Source: Sarcocystis neurona (taxonomy: Eukaryota; Apicomplexa; Conoidasida; Eucoccidiorida; Sarcocystidae). Taken from it: 64,000 nt of DNA. The DNA lies in the NCBI GenBank assembly GCA_000727475.1, contig KL647312.1, positions 372,001 to 436,000 on the forward strand. Direction: 5' to 3'. Numbering within the stretch: position 1 is the first letter of the stretch; every line of letters starts with the position of its first letter. Position numbers and translations under genes: made by a program. Shown in pieces: positions 35,861 to 49,233 of the stretch. The notes beneath the pieces are model-generated. The model was not told the DNA's origin. It saw only the letters and a list, made by a program, of their open reading frames with translations, and did not search any database.

Positions 35861-36685
35861 CTTCCTGACGTCCGAGAAAAGGCTTCTAGTTGTCGACTGC
35901 GATGCCGACTTTCTCTTGGAGGGGATGTGTGTATTTGTGGGTCTATGTGTGTGTGCACGAAGAGGAGACTTTTTAGGGGCCGCGTGCGTAGGGCGTGCTG
36001 TAGGCTGTACAGCGGTGCGCCTGTAGTTGGAGGGGAGAGGTAGGGAAATTGATTATTTCGGCCTTTCCCAGGAGTAACGAATAAGCGAGTACGAAGGTAG
36101 CGACCTAAATTTTTGGGTTTATGTGTCCGTCCAGTTTATTAAGGATTCCCACATGACGAACAGCATGTAAAAGATCTGCCGGGGAGATAAATGCAAATGC
36201 GCAGCACCAGTGAATGGGATGGAGAAGTGTAGGCGGTACGCGGACTAGTTATCCATCGCTTTGTGGAAGTCCCAGCCGTAGCTGCGCACTTGCCGGAGGT
36301 GCACTTAGGCACTTCTTTTGGAGCTGAGAAGATTCGGTTTCAACGACGGCATGCATGTCGTCGTGATGGATTTGTTGTTTGACCAGTCTACTGCTATGTG
36401 AGAGAGATTTGGCCTGCGAATTGTTTCGGTGCGGTGGGGTGGGCGCTGCAGAGCAGCGCATACCGGTTTACGTCGACGTATTACTTACAAGGGTGGACTG
36501 CTGCTGTGGCGACGGCTGCTCTCTCGTCGTCGCCAGCACTTGTGAAAAGGATACAGAAGGGCGCCCCCGCTGCTGCAGCGGCCGGAAGCGTTCGCGGGCG
36601 GCGGCGGGGGGGAAGGCAAACATCCGACATCGTGTGTTTTCCTGTCACGCGGACCAGCGAGGAGCCGCGCCACCAGTCGGGGAAA

Positions 36686-38864
36686 ATGGCGTCTCAGCCC
36701 CTGACCAATCAGCAACTCTCTTCCAGTCGCAAGCAATGCGACTTTACGAAATTGTGAGTGACTTCATAGTCGCTCACAAAGCTGTGGTAGCCAGAGGTAG
36801 TTTACGGAAAATGGCAGGTAGGACACAAGAACGGAGAAGACATGTACACACTGTAACAACAGTAAATAGACGTGTGTTGGTGTTTAGCGGGGAGGAAGGC
36901 GGCGGGTGGAAATCACACACTGCGTGCGTCATGGGCCGAACTTGCTGGCTGTGGAGGGGAGCTGATTGGGCACGCGGGTGCGCACATGCGACTGCGCCTG
37001 CTTTCAAGATGATGTCCGGTCAAGAGGAGAGCATCGTTTAGCGCTGCAGCGACGCAGTCTTCGAGCAAGGCTGACTGTTGCTAGAACTGCTCTTCGGTGA
37101 CCACCTGGTCGTGGGACACATTTCAGAAAGTCCCATTGACTACAAGACACATCTGGTGGGAGTTCAGTGACAGGTGATTGTTGCAAACCCCTCTGTTTTC
37201 CTGGTTTGCAGATTGATGGCTGGGTACGATCTGGAGCTGAACAACGACAATACCCAAGACTTCTACGTAGTTTTCCACGGGCCAAAAGGCAGTAAGTGTA
37301 ATGCAAGCCCGTTCCCGCCTTGGCCATCACCATCACAGCCTACAAGTTCAGCCGTGGTTGTTCAGTTGTTCTAGTGAGCTTTGCCACATGATGAAAGACA
37401 AACAAGCAGTCCGAGGGTCGTCGATAGTCAGACGACGTGTCACGGAAAGCTCTGTTTCGTGAATTTTGTCGATAATGTACCTTTTGCAAAGGGTCGCGTT
37501 GGTACTCGGGTGCTTTGGGCAATGTACGTTCAGCTGTGTACGAGGACGGCGTCTGGAAGGTTCACGTCACTCTCCCGGAGGACTACCCCTTTGCGTCCCC
37601 CTCCATCGGCTTTTTGAACAAACTGCTCCATCCAAACGTAGACGAAGCATCTGGATCCGTCTGCTTGGATGTGATCAACCAAACATGGACTCCTCTTTAC
37701 AGTGCGTCGTGCAAGTCGAAAGGGACGTGTTCTCTCCTCCGTCAGTAGATGTCGATCTGGTTCCTTGTCATGACACAGTAGCGCGGAAGGCGGATCGTTA
37801 TGGGCTGTGGATATTTCTTGGTAGTCTGGTGTAGCTGAGCCCGCAACAGGATACCACGAGGTCGGTACAGAGCTAAGTCGTACCGTGGATAATCCATTCG
37901 CGTCAATTACACGTGACGAAAGTTTCTCGTCACGAACCTGTTGTTGCTTTCTGCTGCGATGTACTTGCAGGTCTTGTGAACGTCTTCGATGTTTTTTTAC
38001 CCCAGCTTCTGACGTATCCGAATCCGTCTGACCCTTTAAACAGCGAGGCAGCCTCCCTCTACATGCGAGACAAGCAGTCATACGAAAACAAAGTCAGAGG
38101 TGCGCGGGTGGATGTTGGGGTCTGCGTAAGGCCGCACTGTGCCGCCAGGACGCATGCTGAAAACACTTCGTGACACTTTTCTTTGAATCCGACCCTTCTT
38201 TACATGTTTCACTGGTACGCACTGCGGCGCTTGTTACCTGTCGTGAGAGCCGTCCGGGTCCCGGAGGTCACAAAACAGTATAGTTTCCACTTCACTGCCT
38301 TTGTAAGCGAGCCACCGGTAGTGTTGACGAAGTGTGTTGTGCTTTACCGCAACTAGACGGCTACCTTTGTACGCACATGCATTGTGCGGCCCACGACTAG
38401 GCGGCGGACCACCACAAGCCGGCGAACCTACAAACGCTGCAAGACATCCTTCGCGTTGTGTGGGTCCTGTGTGGCGGAGGCGTCTTTACAACAGACGCGG
38501 CGACTGCAGAGTTGCTGCCGGTTCGTTCTTGTGTTTTCTTGCATAGCAGATGTACGACTTGAAGTGAGGGGGTAGCTTTGCTGTGTCTTGTTGGCATCTT
38601 TTGGGGCCTGCAGAATATGTGCGGCTTTATGCAAGCCGCGAGCTCTGGGAGAAGGAACAGCGCGAGAAGAAGGAACGGAATGGGTTGACCGTTAACGGTT
38701 GTGGAGCTCCACGTAACACTGTGTCACCAGGTTCCTCTGAGGGCGGGACTACAGCGGTTCGCACCGCAAGCGGCGGAACTGGCGACAACGATGCTCTGTC
38801 GCAGATAAGCGAGCTTTCGGGAGCCGAAGACGACGTAGACGATATCGACATAAATGAACTGTAA
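36686..38864 (+). CDS. UBE2H: Ubiquitin-conjugating enzyme E2, UBE2H/Ubc8 type
   Basis: This E2 carries activated ubiquitin on a cysteine thioester; in yeast and animals it partners the GID/CTLH ligase. Five exons join in phase: 36686-36753, 37212-37291, 37534-37701, 37971-38099 and 38614-38864 (TAA), giving 231 residues. The start ATG has a strong context (GAAAATGG), and donors include GTGAGT and GTAAGT. After a short N-terminal helix, the UBC fold shows [16 protein letters not shown], then [11 protein letters not shown], the HPN motif (H82-N84), the active-site C93 in [15 protein letters not shown] and [16 protein letters not shown], all diagnostic of UBE2H. The C-terminal tail is acidic ([12 protein letters not shown]), as in human UBE2H, but about 45 residues longer because of a Gly/Thr/Ser linker. 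It is cytosolic or nuclear. Confidence 0.96.
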
Positions 38865-40571
38865 TACTTGGACATGTGAAAGTAACAGTCACTTCCTTTG
38901 TGCAGTCGGGTCGAAGAAAACGTTTGAATTTTGACACGTGGTGGAATCCCAAGTGAGTACTAGCAAAGCGACAGTACTTGCGGACAGGTGTTGTGTCACC
39001 CTACGTAAGTGTGGAGCTTTTTTGTTGGGTTATTGCTCACTCCTGTCTTCTCGAAATGTCTCGTTTTCGCGGGATGCTTGTAAACGATAGCGGAAAATCT
39101 TCTTGTCAGTCATATCCGGTGTGTCCTGTGCTGATGGGGGAGGACGTACTATCATGTTACACCGGACAAGGAAAGCTTGTTGGCGGTCAGTGGGGCCAAA
39201 GCAGAGTACAGCTGGAATGAGATTCGTTCTTCCGGTAGACTGCGTCTGCATTCAGAGGTTGCTAATCTCGGCAGATGTAGGGCTAACTACATTCTCTGCT
39301 CGATACTTTCTTATGCGCGGTGTCGTCACTGAGTCGAAGATGGATGGATGCTGCATAATAAAGTTGTTGATGCAATCCGTTTATTTCTTTGGTGGAATTT
39401 TGCCGGCTTTGTCTTGTGTTTGTGGTCAACTGGGCGCAAAAACGATCGGCGGGACTAGTACGTGTGACTTTATGGACTGAACGTTTGATGTATGGGTTTC
39501 CACGGTGTGGTGGCACGGAAAGACCGGCGGTTAACGCGTTGTTTTCCGATACATTCACTGAGGATTTGGCGTTCAGCGTATACGGTAGACGGCCCAGGTA
39601 TCTTGATTTTTGAATGTTCTTTTCGGGCCAAAGACGAATATGCTGTGCCGTGTTACGCAGTGCCCCCCGGGCCTAGTTCTTGCGGAAGGCCCGTAATAGG
39701 CGATTCTCAGTTGGTCACTAGCTTTGTGGTACCGTTGCACCAATGTGCCGGACGCACTTGCGTGCACCGGGTCTACAAGCTGTAGTTCGTGCTGTAGGCA
39801 AGCACGTGGTGTTCTCAAGCTGGGCTTAACGACAGCAGGCGATGCTAACCGATGCAAATTCGTGATGCATGATGCACCTTTTGTTGGTGGTTTAGGCGTT
39901 CTCGGGAGTGCAATGAAGGTGCGGCACAAGAGGCTTATTTGTGGTTTTCAGCACGCCGTGTGGAACACGTTAAGCGCCGCTTTCTTTGGTGAATTTGCCG
40001 CGCCCCCATTGCTCCAGTGACCCCGTGTGCACCACAAATTAACTCTGCTACTCAGAACACCACTAGCTACAAGTCTTAACGGTCCTCGAGAGGTACATTG
40101 TGAGCGTGCAGATGTAAGATACAACAGGTGCTTGCGATAGTACACGGCAGCCCTGCAAAGTTGTGCAGACCGGGGTCTTGGTTGCACGCTCGGCCGTGAT
40201 ACTGGGCAGGCGATAGAAAAAATACTCCTCACGTACCAGTGAGAATGGATTATAGCGCGAAGCCACCACACGAGGTCGAACCGCAATATTTTTGTGCCCC
40301 TTACGTCCTCGTGACATCTGTTGAGAGGAAATCGCCGCCGAAAATGCAGACATATCTGCTCCTCTTCCGAGTAAGTACTGGCCGGCCGAGAGTGGAAGCA
40401 TTTATGACCCGTGTTTTCGTGAAGGACATCATCTCGTAAAGAAGCGCCGCCCGCGTAAGCAACTGTGAAGCCGTCACACATTTGGTTACCACAGCGCTCC
40501 GGTAGAGTACGTCTAAGTTAAGGCGAAGAAAAGAGAATACTCGAAAAGGGTATTTGACGGTGACATTCCAG
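38865..40571. other. No clear gene; one exon-like ORF
   Basis: This follows the UBE2H stop and should hold its 3' UTR. A plus-strand frame at 40239-40370 (MDYSAKPPHEVEP...TYLLLFR) ends at a strong GTAAGT donor and could be a first exon. The other ORFs overlap on both strands and look random. Confidence 0.4.
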
Positions 40572-41480
40572 ACGACACGTGCTGCGTTGCGTTGCAAACT
40601 TCGTCTAGTTGCAAAAGCTCTTCGGGGCCACTTGGCCTCTGTTGTACGTGGCGCCCACCACGGGGTACTTCTGGGTCCTCCGCCTCGGCATTTCACTGGC
40701 GCAGTGAAACTGCTTCGACGGTCTTTCAGCTGCGGAAACGATCACGTAATCTTCGTTCTAAGTAAGAAAAAAAGTCGCACTGCGAGTACGCGCATGGCTT
40801 AGTGCGCCCGCCACACGGAAGTGAGGTCACAATCCCCACGCGGCCACCATTTGCTCAGACTCCCGCGTCCCATGCTTCTGAACCGTTGGGTTTTTACGAG
40901 AGAGACGCTTCAAAAAGCAGTTTAAAGGGGTTGGTAGAACTCCACCATATATTATAGCGCGGCATGCATCGTATCGCCGTATCGGCCAGAACGTGACACG
41001 AAGACAGGCCTCTGCTTTCCACTGCAGAGTAACCAAAGGAGACACCGAGGACACACCATGTCGTGTGCAGACGACATGGTGACTGGAGAGTAGACAGAAA
41101 GCTGCGATGGAGCTCTACAATAGAAGTACTCCGTGTCTAAACGCGGCTCAACGAGATTGGCTGTCGTCGCACACTGGATGTCGTTGCTGCCTGTAGGGAT
41201 TATCGAAATCAACTCGCCATCGGCGAGGACGTTGTGCACTTCTCTCTGGAATTCTATGTTAAAGCATTCCAAGTTCAACTGCCTCGCCGTGCAATGATCA
41301 ACAAGTGGAGTGGCGCAATTTCTGCTATGAATCAAACTGCAAACAAGCAAACGACAGCGCCCCAAATGTCGCCTCGCGTTTCCACTGCAGTCATAAGACG
41401 AATAAGCTGGACAGCGCTGATACTTATTTCGGTGTGCAGACGTGCAATGGTAGCTGACACTGCCAGTCCTTCTCGCTCAG
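40572..41480 (+). CDS. Two linked exon-like segments, product unknown
   Basis: Segment 40572-40761 follows acceptor GACATTCCAG and ends at donor GTAAGA. Segment 41197-41480 follows acceptor TTGCTGCCTGTAG and ends at GTTAGT. With phase 1 in and 2 out they read SAFHWRSETASTVFQL, then NQLAIGEDVVHFSLEFYVKA, and can continue in phase to 41525 (LIIVNRDPGPSKANIHLL). The pattern of short beta-strand segments hints at an extracellular-type domain. Another frame set, from the ORF at 40239 in phase 0 then 1, ends at a stop near 41299, so the reading frame is not settled. Confidence 0.35.
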
Positions 41481-41579
41481 GTTAGTATATCTGGGCAAGC
41501 GTGAAACACTTCCTCCATTTGCAGCTTTGATAATTGTCAATCGTGATCCTGGCCCCTCGAAAGCTAACATTCACCTACT

Positions 41580-43210
41580 GTGAAACACTGCATGCATCGT
41601 ACGAAGTGCAGTACGAACTGGCGCGAAGTCAGAGCTACGCCGCTGTCAACGCAGATGCTTGGCAACTGAATGAATGGCGTAGTTGTCATCCGACACACGT
41701 GCGGGCCACATCAGATGGGATTGTTGTTTCACTACCCTTGTAAAATGCAGACGGCAAGTGCCCCTGCGTCAATTTGATGTGACAAGGACGATCTTCCTGG
41801 AAAAGCTTCTGTGTGAACTCAGTTTTAGAGCCTTTCCTATTACTGTTGTAAAGAGCTCGTAGAGACGATGAAGTGAGACAGCTTCAGGAGCGGTGTTTCT
41901 CGTGTCCTGAAGTGAATGGCCAGTCGAGAAAGGAAGTGAGTGGGGCGCTAGATATTGGTGACACCCCTTTCACCTTGTTCTAATTGAACGCATACGCAGT
42001 CATTTAGAAAGTACACGACAACCTAGATTGTATGTCTCGACGTACTGAGCGAACCTGGGTGCTTTGATCGTGGATATCCGCTGCTGCTACAGCCACTCTA
42101 TTTTGCTAGGCTGATTGAGGGCGGTTCTAGAATTTGTAAGAGAGTCTCGATGTGCGGATTTCACAAACGTTGCTTGCTATTTTCTGTGGATGTTTCCGTG
42201 TCACTGCACTTTCTGCGATATTTGGACCCAGCGCCCGATCAGGCAAGCGTTCAATGGAGACGCTGGACACTAAACTCAACGTTGTGCTAAGGTGTAAGTC
42301 TCTAAACACCTAGATCCCCCGGATGTGCAGACGCCGACCTGAAGGGATTTGCCTCTGACCCAGCAAACGTCATGTGTGAGTACGAGGGAGGCACTCCGTC
42401 GAAAGGAGGCTCTTCAATCCGAACTCCTGTAGTAAAAACTTAAGTGCTCATGACAGAGGCAAGCCGTGTTTGACGATTCCTCGTCACCCTGTGCAGTGTA
42501 GCTCTCACATGATTGTCCAAGTACCTCGCGACCGTATTTGCGTTGCCCTACGCAGACCTCACGGCCTACATAGTAGATGCGCTGATGTGTCGTCTCGTGA
42601 AAGTATGACTGGCGCTGTACGAAAGTAGACGTTCTTGAAGTTTATTTTGTATAGCAAAAGGACGAGGTTATGAGCTGAAAATTGAGAGGCAGAAAGAGAG
42701 TGGTGCTGAGATGTTCGTGTGCGCCTTCTGGCAGCCAAAAGTTTCGAAGACTCCGCGACTGCCAGTGGATTGTTTGCAAGGTCTACACTTGTTGTGCGAC
42801 CAGGAGTTCTACCCCTGTGGAGGTGTCCGTTAGGCGGCGCCCTGGGCTACATTGAGTATACAGTATTTTACGGGTTCACTTGCAAGCCGTAGTTGTCTCG
42901 TCGGTATTTGCGAGAATGTGACAATCCCCGTGAACGAAAGCTCGCTCTGATCGTAATAGAAACCGCATCAACTTTTGCTTTGACGGTGGGTGCTGCAGCC
43001 AAGGTTTTACCCGAAAAGTGGTCTGCAGATCTTTCGCAGTAAAAGACGGGCGACCACTCAGTTGCAGTTGTTGAAGGTGGGTCTAAAAACGGTTCAGTCT
43101 TCTGCTGGGCGACGTGTCTTTCTTAGGATCAGTGACCGAACATCAGATGTGAGGCGTTACACCCCTCCGCAGACGCTACGCGGATTTTGTAGTATTCGTA
43201 GGAACTAAAA
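41580..43210. other. No clear gene
   Basis: No long open frame or paired splice signal stands out. It is probably intron or intergenic DNA. Confidence 0.5.
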
Positions 43211-43272
43211 GGCAAGATCGCCCAGTGAATCACATTTTTCTGGCAAGATCGCCCAGTGAATCACATTTTTCT
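43211..43272. repeat. Perfect tandem duplication, 31 bp x 2
   Basis: The unit beginning GGCAAGATCGCCCAGTG occurs at 43211-43241 and again without change at 43242-43272. Confidence 0.95.
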
Positions 43273-43515
43273 CTGCAACACTTGAGTACACTAGAACGGC
43301 CGGCTGAACACTTTTTTTCTGAGACACCTCAGTTTGAGTTTCAAACGTACAACGTAAAGCCTGGCCCGTACGCACATGGACGCAGGCAGTGCAAATTATA
43401 CAAGACCACTGATTTACAACTGCCGACGTATTAGACTGCTTCGTTTCTTATTCGTGCTTTCCATGAAAGTGTTGACCACGTGTCAGACTGACCAGATGTG
43501 GCCCTCTGAGCAAGT

Positions 43516-43956
43516 ATGGACGTAGACTCAGATACTTCGTTGACAAAAGCTACCCGAAGCCGCATGTGCAGAGTCCCATGGCAGCGCGACGATTATTCTC
43601 TCGACAATGTGATGTGCGCGCCTTCCTCTATTGGTCAAAAGAGCTTTATGCAGTGGACGCACCTCGGGTGGGAGAAATTACGAGAATTTCCCAGAGAGAG
43701 CCTACAGGTCGACGCGGCAACACCGCGCACATGCGGAAGGTTCAGACTTGCTTTGCGAGTTGTCGCGAGGAGTCCCGACGAACTGGAAGCACAGCAGGAG
43801 GCTGTGGTGGCAGAGTGCACAGGTGTCAAGCGTGAGCCTAAACGTACCAACGTAAGGGATTTTCTACACGTCGACACACTGTGCCCGGTTCTGGATTCGC
43901 CACTTGTCAAGATGCCTCAAGGACCCGCTAGAATAATTCAGGATGTGTGCCGATAA
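43516..43956 (+). CDS. Candidate exon, 146-codon open frame
   Basis: The frame runs from ATG at 43516 to TAA, with mixed composition and no low complexity (SFMQWTHLGWEKLREFPRES, later LCPVLDSPLVKMPQGPARII). It lacks a clear splice acceptor, so its borders are unknown. It could be an exon of the same large gene as the neighbouring blocks. I recognise no domain. Confidence 0.3.
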   Translation: MDVDSDTSLTKATRSRMCRVPWQRDDYSLDNVMCAPSSIGQKSFMQWTHLGWEKLREFPRESLQVDAATPRTCGRFRLALRVVARSPDELEAQQEAVVAECTGVKREPKRTNVRDFLHVDTLCPVLDSPLVKMPQGPARIIQDVCR

Positions 43957-46900
43957 TGATACCATTTGCAAAATACCGTCGCAGGGATTGTGCACACTGA
44001 TAGTCGCTTTCTAGTCCTTTTCCCCTCAAACTCTCGCATGGCATGGGGCGACACCAGCCTTGCCAGAATGGATTGAGTGTGGACGACACAATCTAAGGGG
44101 AGCTTCCGGCGTCTACTGATTGCGTGCCAAAAGTCTGCAGTAGAAACTAACTACCGAAGCAGACATGCTGGCCCAGTTTGTACGAAACCTCTGCTCAACC
44201 AGGGCAGTATGAATAAGAAAGCAAGCATGTGTACGAGAGCCGGTGATCAAGCATGGTGATCTGGAGCCGGTGATGTGGGACACGCCGCCCAGTAGTGAAA
44301 GCTGGTGACGTAACTTACTTGCGACAGTGTATATGTCCCCTTTCATCGGACACGAACAGCCGTGCTCAGCAGTTCCAATTGCGCTGGAGTGCTCCGTATA
44401 CTCCCTTCAATTGTACATCGTATCTACGTAGCTGCCGAGTGTACCCTGATGATGATGATGCACAGGTGCACAACTAATGGGAAGCAGCAGATCTGGTGCT
44501 GTCACTTTGTTCGGTGCCTGTGGATGGTTGCAGGTGAAGCCATTACAAGCGAGGCCGCAGCGCGCCCTCGAGTCTAGACGGGTTCGCAGAATGTGCGGTA
44601 TCTCATCATGCACAGTGTACAATACTTCAGATACACCGGCTGGCTTGGACTTTTCGAGGGAAAAACTCGCACCTTCCGGGTGAGTCTCCATTCTGGTTGC
44701 ATCTAACTTTACTGTTGCGCAGCTCTCGCAGCTGTGGACGTACGCGGATAATATATGTTCCCCGTCAACTGCTATAATGGTTATTCTTTTGCCTGTGTCC
44801 CAAAAGACAGTTTCCAGCTTTGAAATCGGTCGTTTAACAAGTGGCCTCCAGCAACACGCTTGCACAGCAATTCCAGCCTGGTGGGGAACAGCGGCGACAG
44901 AACCGTGTAGCGCACCGCTGAGTGCTCAATACCCACTAGCTATACGCGGTGCGTCTGACACGCCAGCCTGCCAGGGGTCTTACAAATCGTGTGAGCATTT
45001 CAGTTGACTATGGCCGTCGATGACCTACGGATGTCCCTTCAGAACTTGAGCGCACCGGCTCCAAAGGTTAGTAGGCAGCAGTGTAACGCGCAACAGGACC
45101 TGAGGTGGTTTCAGAGCTAAGGGGCCAATTTCTGGTATAAAATCGTTCGCATTGATTCGATTGTGTGCGTCCGCATCCGAAGAGCTTGCTCTACCTCAAT
45201 AAGGGTAGTTCTTCTACAGGGGGCATCACGTGTTCTGCTTTACAGTGGGTGGAGAGAACGATGCAGCTGTATTCGATTGGGGCATCCCTCGTCTAGTACT
45301 CCAGAGAATGCTGGTCTTCCGACCAAGTTAGGACGAAACGCGGTCCAAGCACGTTTTGAGGGCAGGAAGATGTGGCTCGTGAACTACACGCGCGCAGCGC
45401 GATATAAAAGACGGCTGCATGCATCCCAGAGGAGGGGTTTGCCCGATGGTGCCAGGTGCCATGTCGGTGCACCGTGTTGTTGCGTACCCCCGCTTGGGTT
45501 ACCGTCACAATTGGCGGCAGCAGGAAAAGGTAACGAGCGTCACGGCACGAGGTCTGTGTGTGGGGTTTCATAAGCCGTCCCGTTTTGATGGTAGTAGCAG
45601 AACTCTATGCGGCTGCGTCAGCCGCTGCAGTCTACGCATACAAACGGATTAGCAACTTCTCCTCTTCTTAATGGTAGGTTTATACGCCTGAGCGAAGGGT
45701 CAATATGTATTTTTTTGTGTTTCTGCAAAGGCCTTCCTGTCCCGATCAGCGAACCACAAGCATGCAAAATCCAGCACCAGACCTGACTACGCGTACTTCG
45801 CTGCGTTGCTGACATGGTCCAGGCTTCTGCAGAGTGAGATTACTTGTGATGCTTCGCCGGAGAACTGAATATCGTAATTTTTCGACCGTCCACGCAATAC
45901 AGAGGCGATTGGTAAGCGGTTTCTGTTCACCGCAGCGTTGGTGGTTTGTGAGGGGCCCTAACGCAACAGAAGCCCAAAGAAAAATATTGCTCGAGATAAC
46001 TGGCCACCTCGCAGTCGTAGTCGCTTACCAGGCTCTTGCCGGGAATGCGGACTACTCTGCACACTTCATTTGCCAGCAGCAGGTCAATTTACCGGTTCCA
46101 GCAACTTTATCTTTGAAGCGTTCATAATACTTCTGCGTTCAAAGAAAACAAACAGTCTGCGGTTTTTCCTGCTGGTGCTCCGCGTCTGCTGTTGCTGCTG
46201 GTTTTTGTACCATTGTTGCCCAAAACTGCCCGCCAAACTTACCACTTCCGGCACGTGTTGAACTTTCCTGCCAACCTCTGAAACACGCAGCAGCACGATA
46301 TTCGTAGCGATGTACTCTGCAAAGGGTGCCCGCGTCTAACATCTGTGATGAGGCCAGTTTTTACCCACACAGATGGGTCTGCAGGCGGTGCCCTTTTGAA
46401 GCGCAGTTACTATGGGGAAAAGAGTACTAAAATCAGTGAATGTATGTCGAAGTATGGCGGTAAGCCATAAGGCGCTCTCAGCGTGTTCTACTGATAGGGC
46501 ACTTCACACTTCCTGGTACACTTCAAGTCAAGCATGACGAATGATTCTGACTTTTCTAGACGTGTGTGTGCGGCCAACTGCGTAATCCCAACTCACCCAA
46601 AGAACAAAACCGCTTTCCGATTGTGAAGTCCGGGCATTCAGCGATGAATGAGAACGACAACTCTCTTTTTCGCTGGGTGACTCCTCACAGCTAATTGTGT
46701 CGTCTTTGAGCATGCATCAGCTCAGCAAGACACTCACTCTTGTGACGCTGCGGCACTCTGAAGTAAGTACATTAGATTTTGATGAAATTTTATGTAAGAA
46801 TGACCATTACGTCGCGCTTCGTAAGAAGCACGTAGCGAAAGGTCTGGAAGAATTTTCTACTGCATTCGAGGACCTGCGTTACAAACGCGACGGTATTTGT

Positions 46901-49029
46901 GCGTGCATGAGTGGCTTCCGTTTTGGGACTGGAAGGGTGTGGCTCCGCATTCTTTGTCTGGCTGTCGGGTGTGCGGATGGCACTTGGCGTCGTTCCAGTC
47001 GCCACATGCAGTGGGCTTTCCTGAGCTCCAGCACCGACCGCCGTGAATCAAGAACTGCGTCGTGAACTGCGATACCCATACGAAACCCACACGTGCACGC
47101 CGGGGACATAAAACAATGATTTCCCGCAACAGAGAATTCTCTCAGCTCTTCTTAAAAGTCCACTTTTTGTCTCGGAAGTGCTGTGGATATTATGAAGAGG
47201 TTTCTCTACTAGAATAAGAAGCTTTCTGACTCCCTAGAAAGCACCAGTAATATTTTTAGACTTGCAGGCTCTACTTTGCAGTCTGTGGCAGGCCGCCGCC
47301 AAGGCTCCACCTAAATGCGCTCTGCTTAGAGCTTCTCGTAGTTAAAAGTGACCGTCCAAAACGGGCAACGCGCAGGCCGCGCTTTAGGTGAATAAAAGCT
47401 AGTGGGCTACTTTGTCTGTTACACATCCTAACTGAGCAGCCTGACTGCGCTAGCTCTTTCAAGACGGCTCAGGTAATGCACGAGTCTAAGTCGGTCTGCG
47501 GCGAAAGTACGACTGAGCACATTTCGTAGGGTTCGAACAAACAGTGAGGTGCGGTACCTTCTCTGCAGTCCCCCGCCGCATGCAGAGCAAATCTTGTAGT
47601 TCGCCTGTTCGTAGAAAACGACGGATTTTTTGTACCGGCCACACAATAGCGTCTGAAGCGTGAGGCCAAGGTGGTCTAGAGAAGTCCCGTCATTCTTTCG
47701 TGCAAGGTAGAGCTTGCCAAAGGCCTGGAAGCCAGTTTGACGGACGTAGCGGTCGCAGCTGGAAGCAAGCTAATCCAAAACACACAGCGGCCAGCAAGTG
47801 ATCTGTCACTTTCATACATCAGGGGGACACCGCAGAAGGTCATGACACCTTCTTAAAGATGCGGTTGCCTCCGGTACATCTGACGTGCTCACACGCAGCA
47901 GACTAATGCTCAATGAGGGGTGGTCTGTCTTTATGCACAGTACAGTCGGGTTGAAGCGTATCTTTTCTGTTGCATTCACATTGTGCTCTCTGTAGGTTTT
48001 ACAGTGTCAATTGCATTCAGTTGCATTCCTCCGTTGAAAGGTCAGGATATCCTGTATGACCCTTCCACAGAAAGGGTAGCACTCTAAGAGAAGGCACAAC
48101 GAACCCCTTACGCGGTTTTCCGAACTCAGAGTCCGCTGATACGATACGACGCAGTCCCACAACTGCGAGGACATGATACTTTTTATTAATGATACACCAG
48201 TCTGCGTTGAGCAGCCGAGAAAGTCTGCACCTCTGTTAAGGTCTCCTCCTACTGAGACCACTTCGCGTCTCTGACAATAGCTGCACGCGACTTCGTAGCA
48301 TGTAGGGTTGTACCCGTCAGAAGAATAACTGCTTTACCTTTTGTATAGAAGAAGCTGCGGAAAGTTACTCTTCCCTGCTATATCTTCTTCTGCTTTGTGC
48401 GAGTTTTGGAGGGTGATTTCGACTTCAATTTTCCTTTTTGTCAGGTCCTGAGGCTGGTGGGTGCGTTTGTAGCGCACCCAAACGTCTATTTGTCAGGCCG
48501 ACACTGCGAGCTCGCAGCAGTCGATGACGTTCTGACGCGTGACTGAAGAGGGGTCGATATCGTCCAAGGGTGTGTAGTGCGGGGAGCAAAGTCGGGGGAC
48601 TCTCTCCTTCACAGCGACAATCAAGGTGGGTGCCTTTTCTCGTCAGATTCGGCCCTGCCCGGCGTTGCGCACGCTGCTGATGCCTAGCGCACTGCAGAAT
48701 AATGTTGATGAGGAGGATTCTCAAAACCCTTCTCACCGCGTAGTGAAGCGGAGTCTCACAGTGAACACGCACACGGAGAGCTCTGGCTTTACAACCGGCA
48801 CCACTGCAGGCCTACCGGTGGCGCAAGCGTAATTGGGCTACTTCAGTCACTGTGGGTCTTCGCTTTCGCGCGACTGAAGCTTGCCTAGCTCGGCTTCAGG
48901 ATCCGGTGTGTTTTAAGCTGTTCTTCATACCAGCAAATCTCCAGGTCAGGGAGCGATTGTTTGTGCTACTTTCTTTGGCGCATGCAATGTGATACATGGC
49001 TCTGGCCCCACGCAGGAGCTACGGCACAG
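43957..49029. other. Mostly unassigned
   Basis: There are scattered ORFs of 60-150 codons on both strands. The segment 45163-45573 (+) is the longest on the plus strand, but several frames are equally open there. I cannot support a gene here; long introns of the surrounding plus-strand gene would explain it. Confidence 0.4.
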
Positions 49030-49233
49030 ATGTCAAAAGTAACAGACTAGTCGAAGTGACATCGACAGGTAGGCCTTTCTAGATAACAACGAAGGCAAGC
49101 AACGGGGTGCGTTCCAGTGGTGCCGCCGCATATGTCATAAGTAGCAGACTACTCAAAGTGACATCGACAGGTAGGTCTTTCTAGATGAAAACGAAGGTAA
49201 GCAACAGGGTGCGTTCCAGTGGTCCAGCCGTAG
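49030..49233. repeat. Direct duplication of ~102 bp
   Basis: Copies start at ATGTCA at 49030 and 49132. They share blocks such as GTGACATCGACAGGTAGG and GGGTGCGTTCCAGTGGT with scattered substitutions, so this is an older tandem duplication. Confidence 0.85.
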
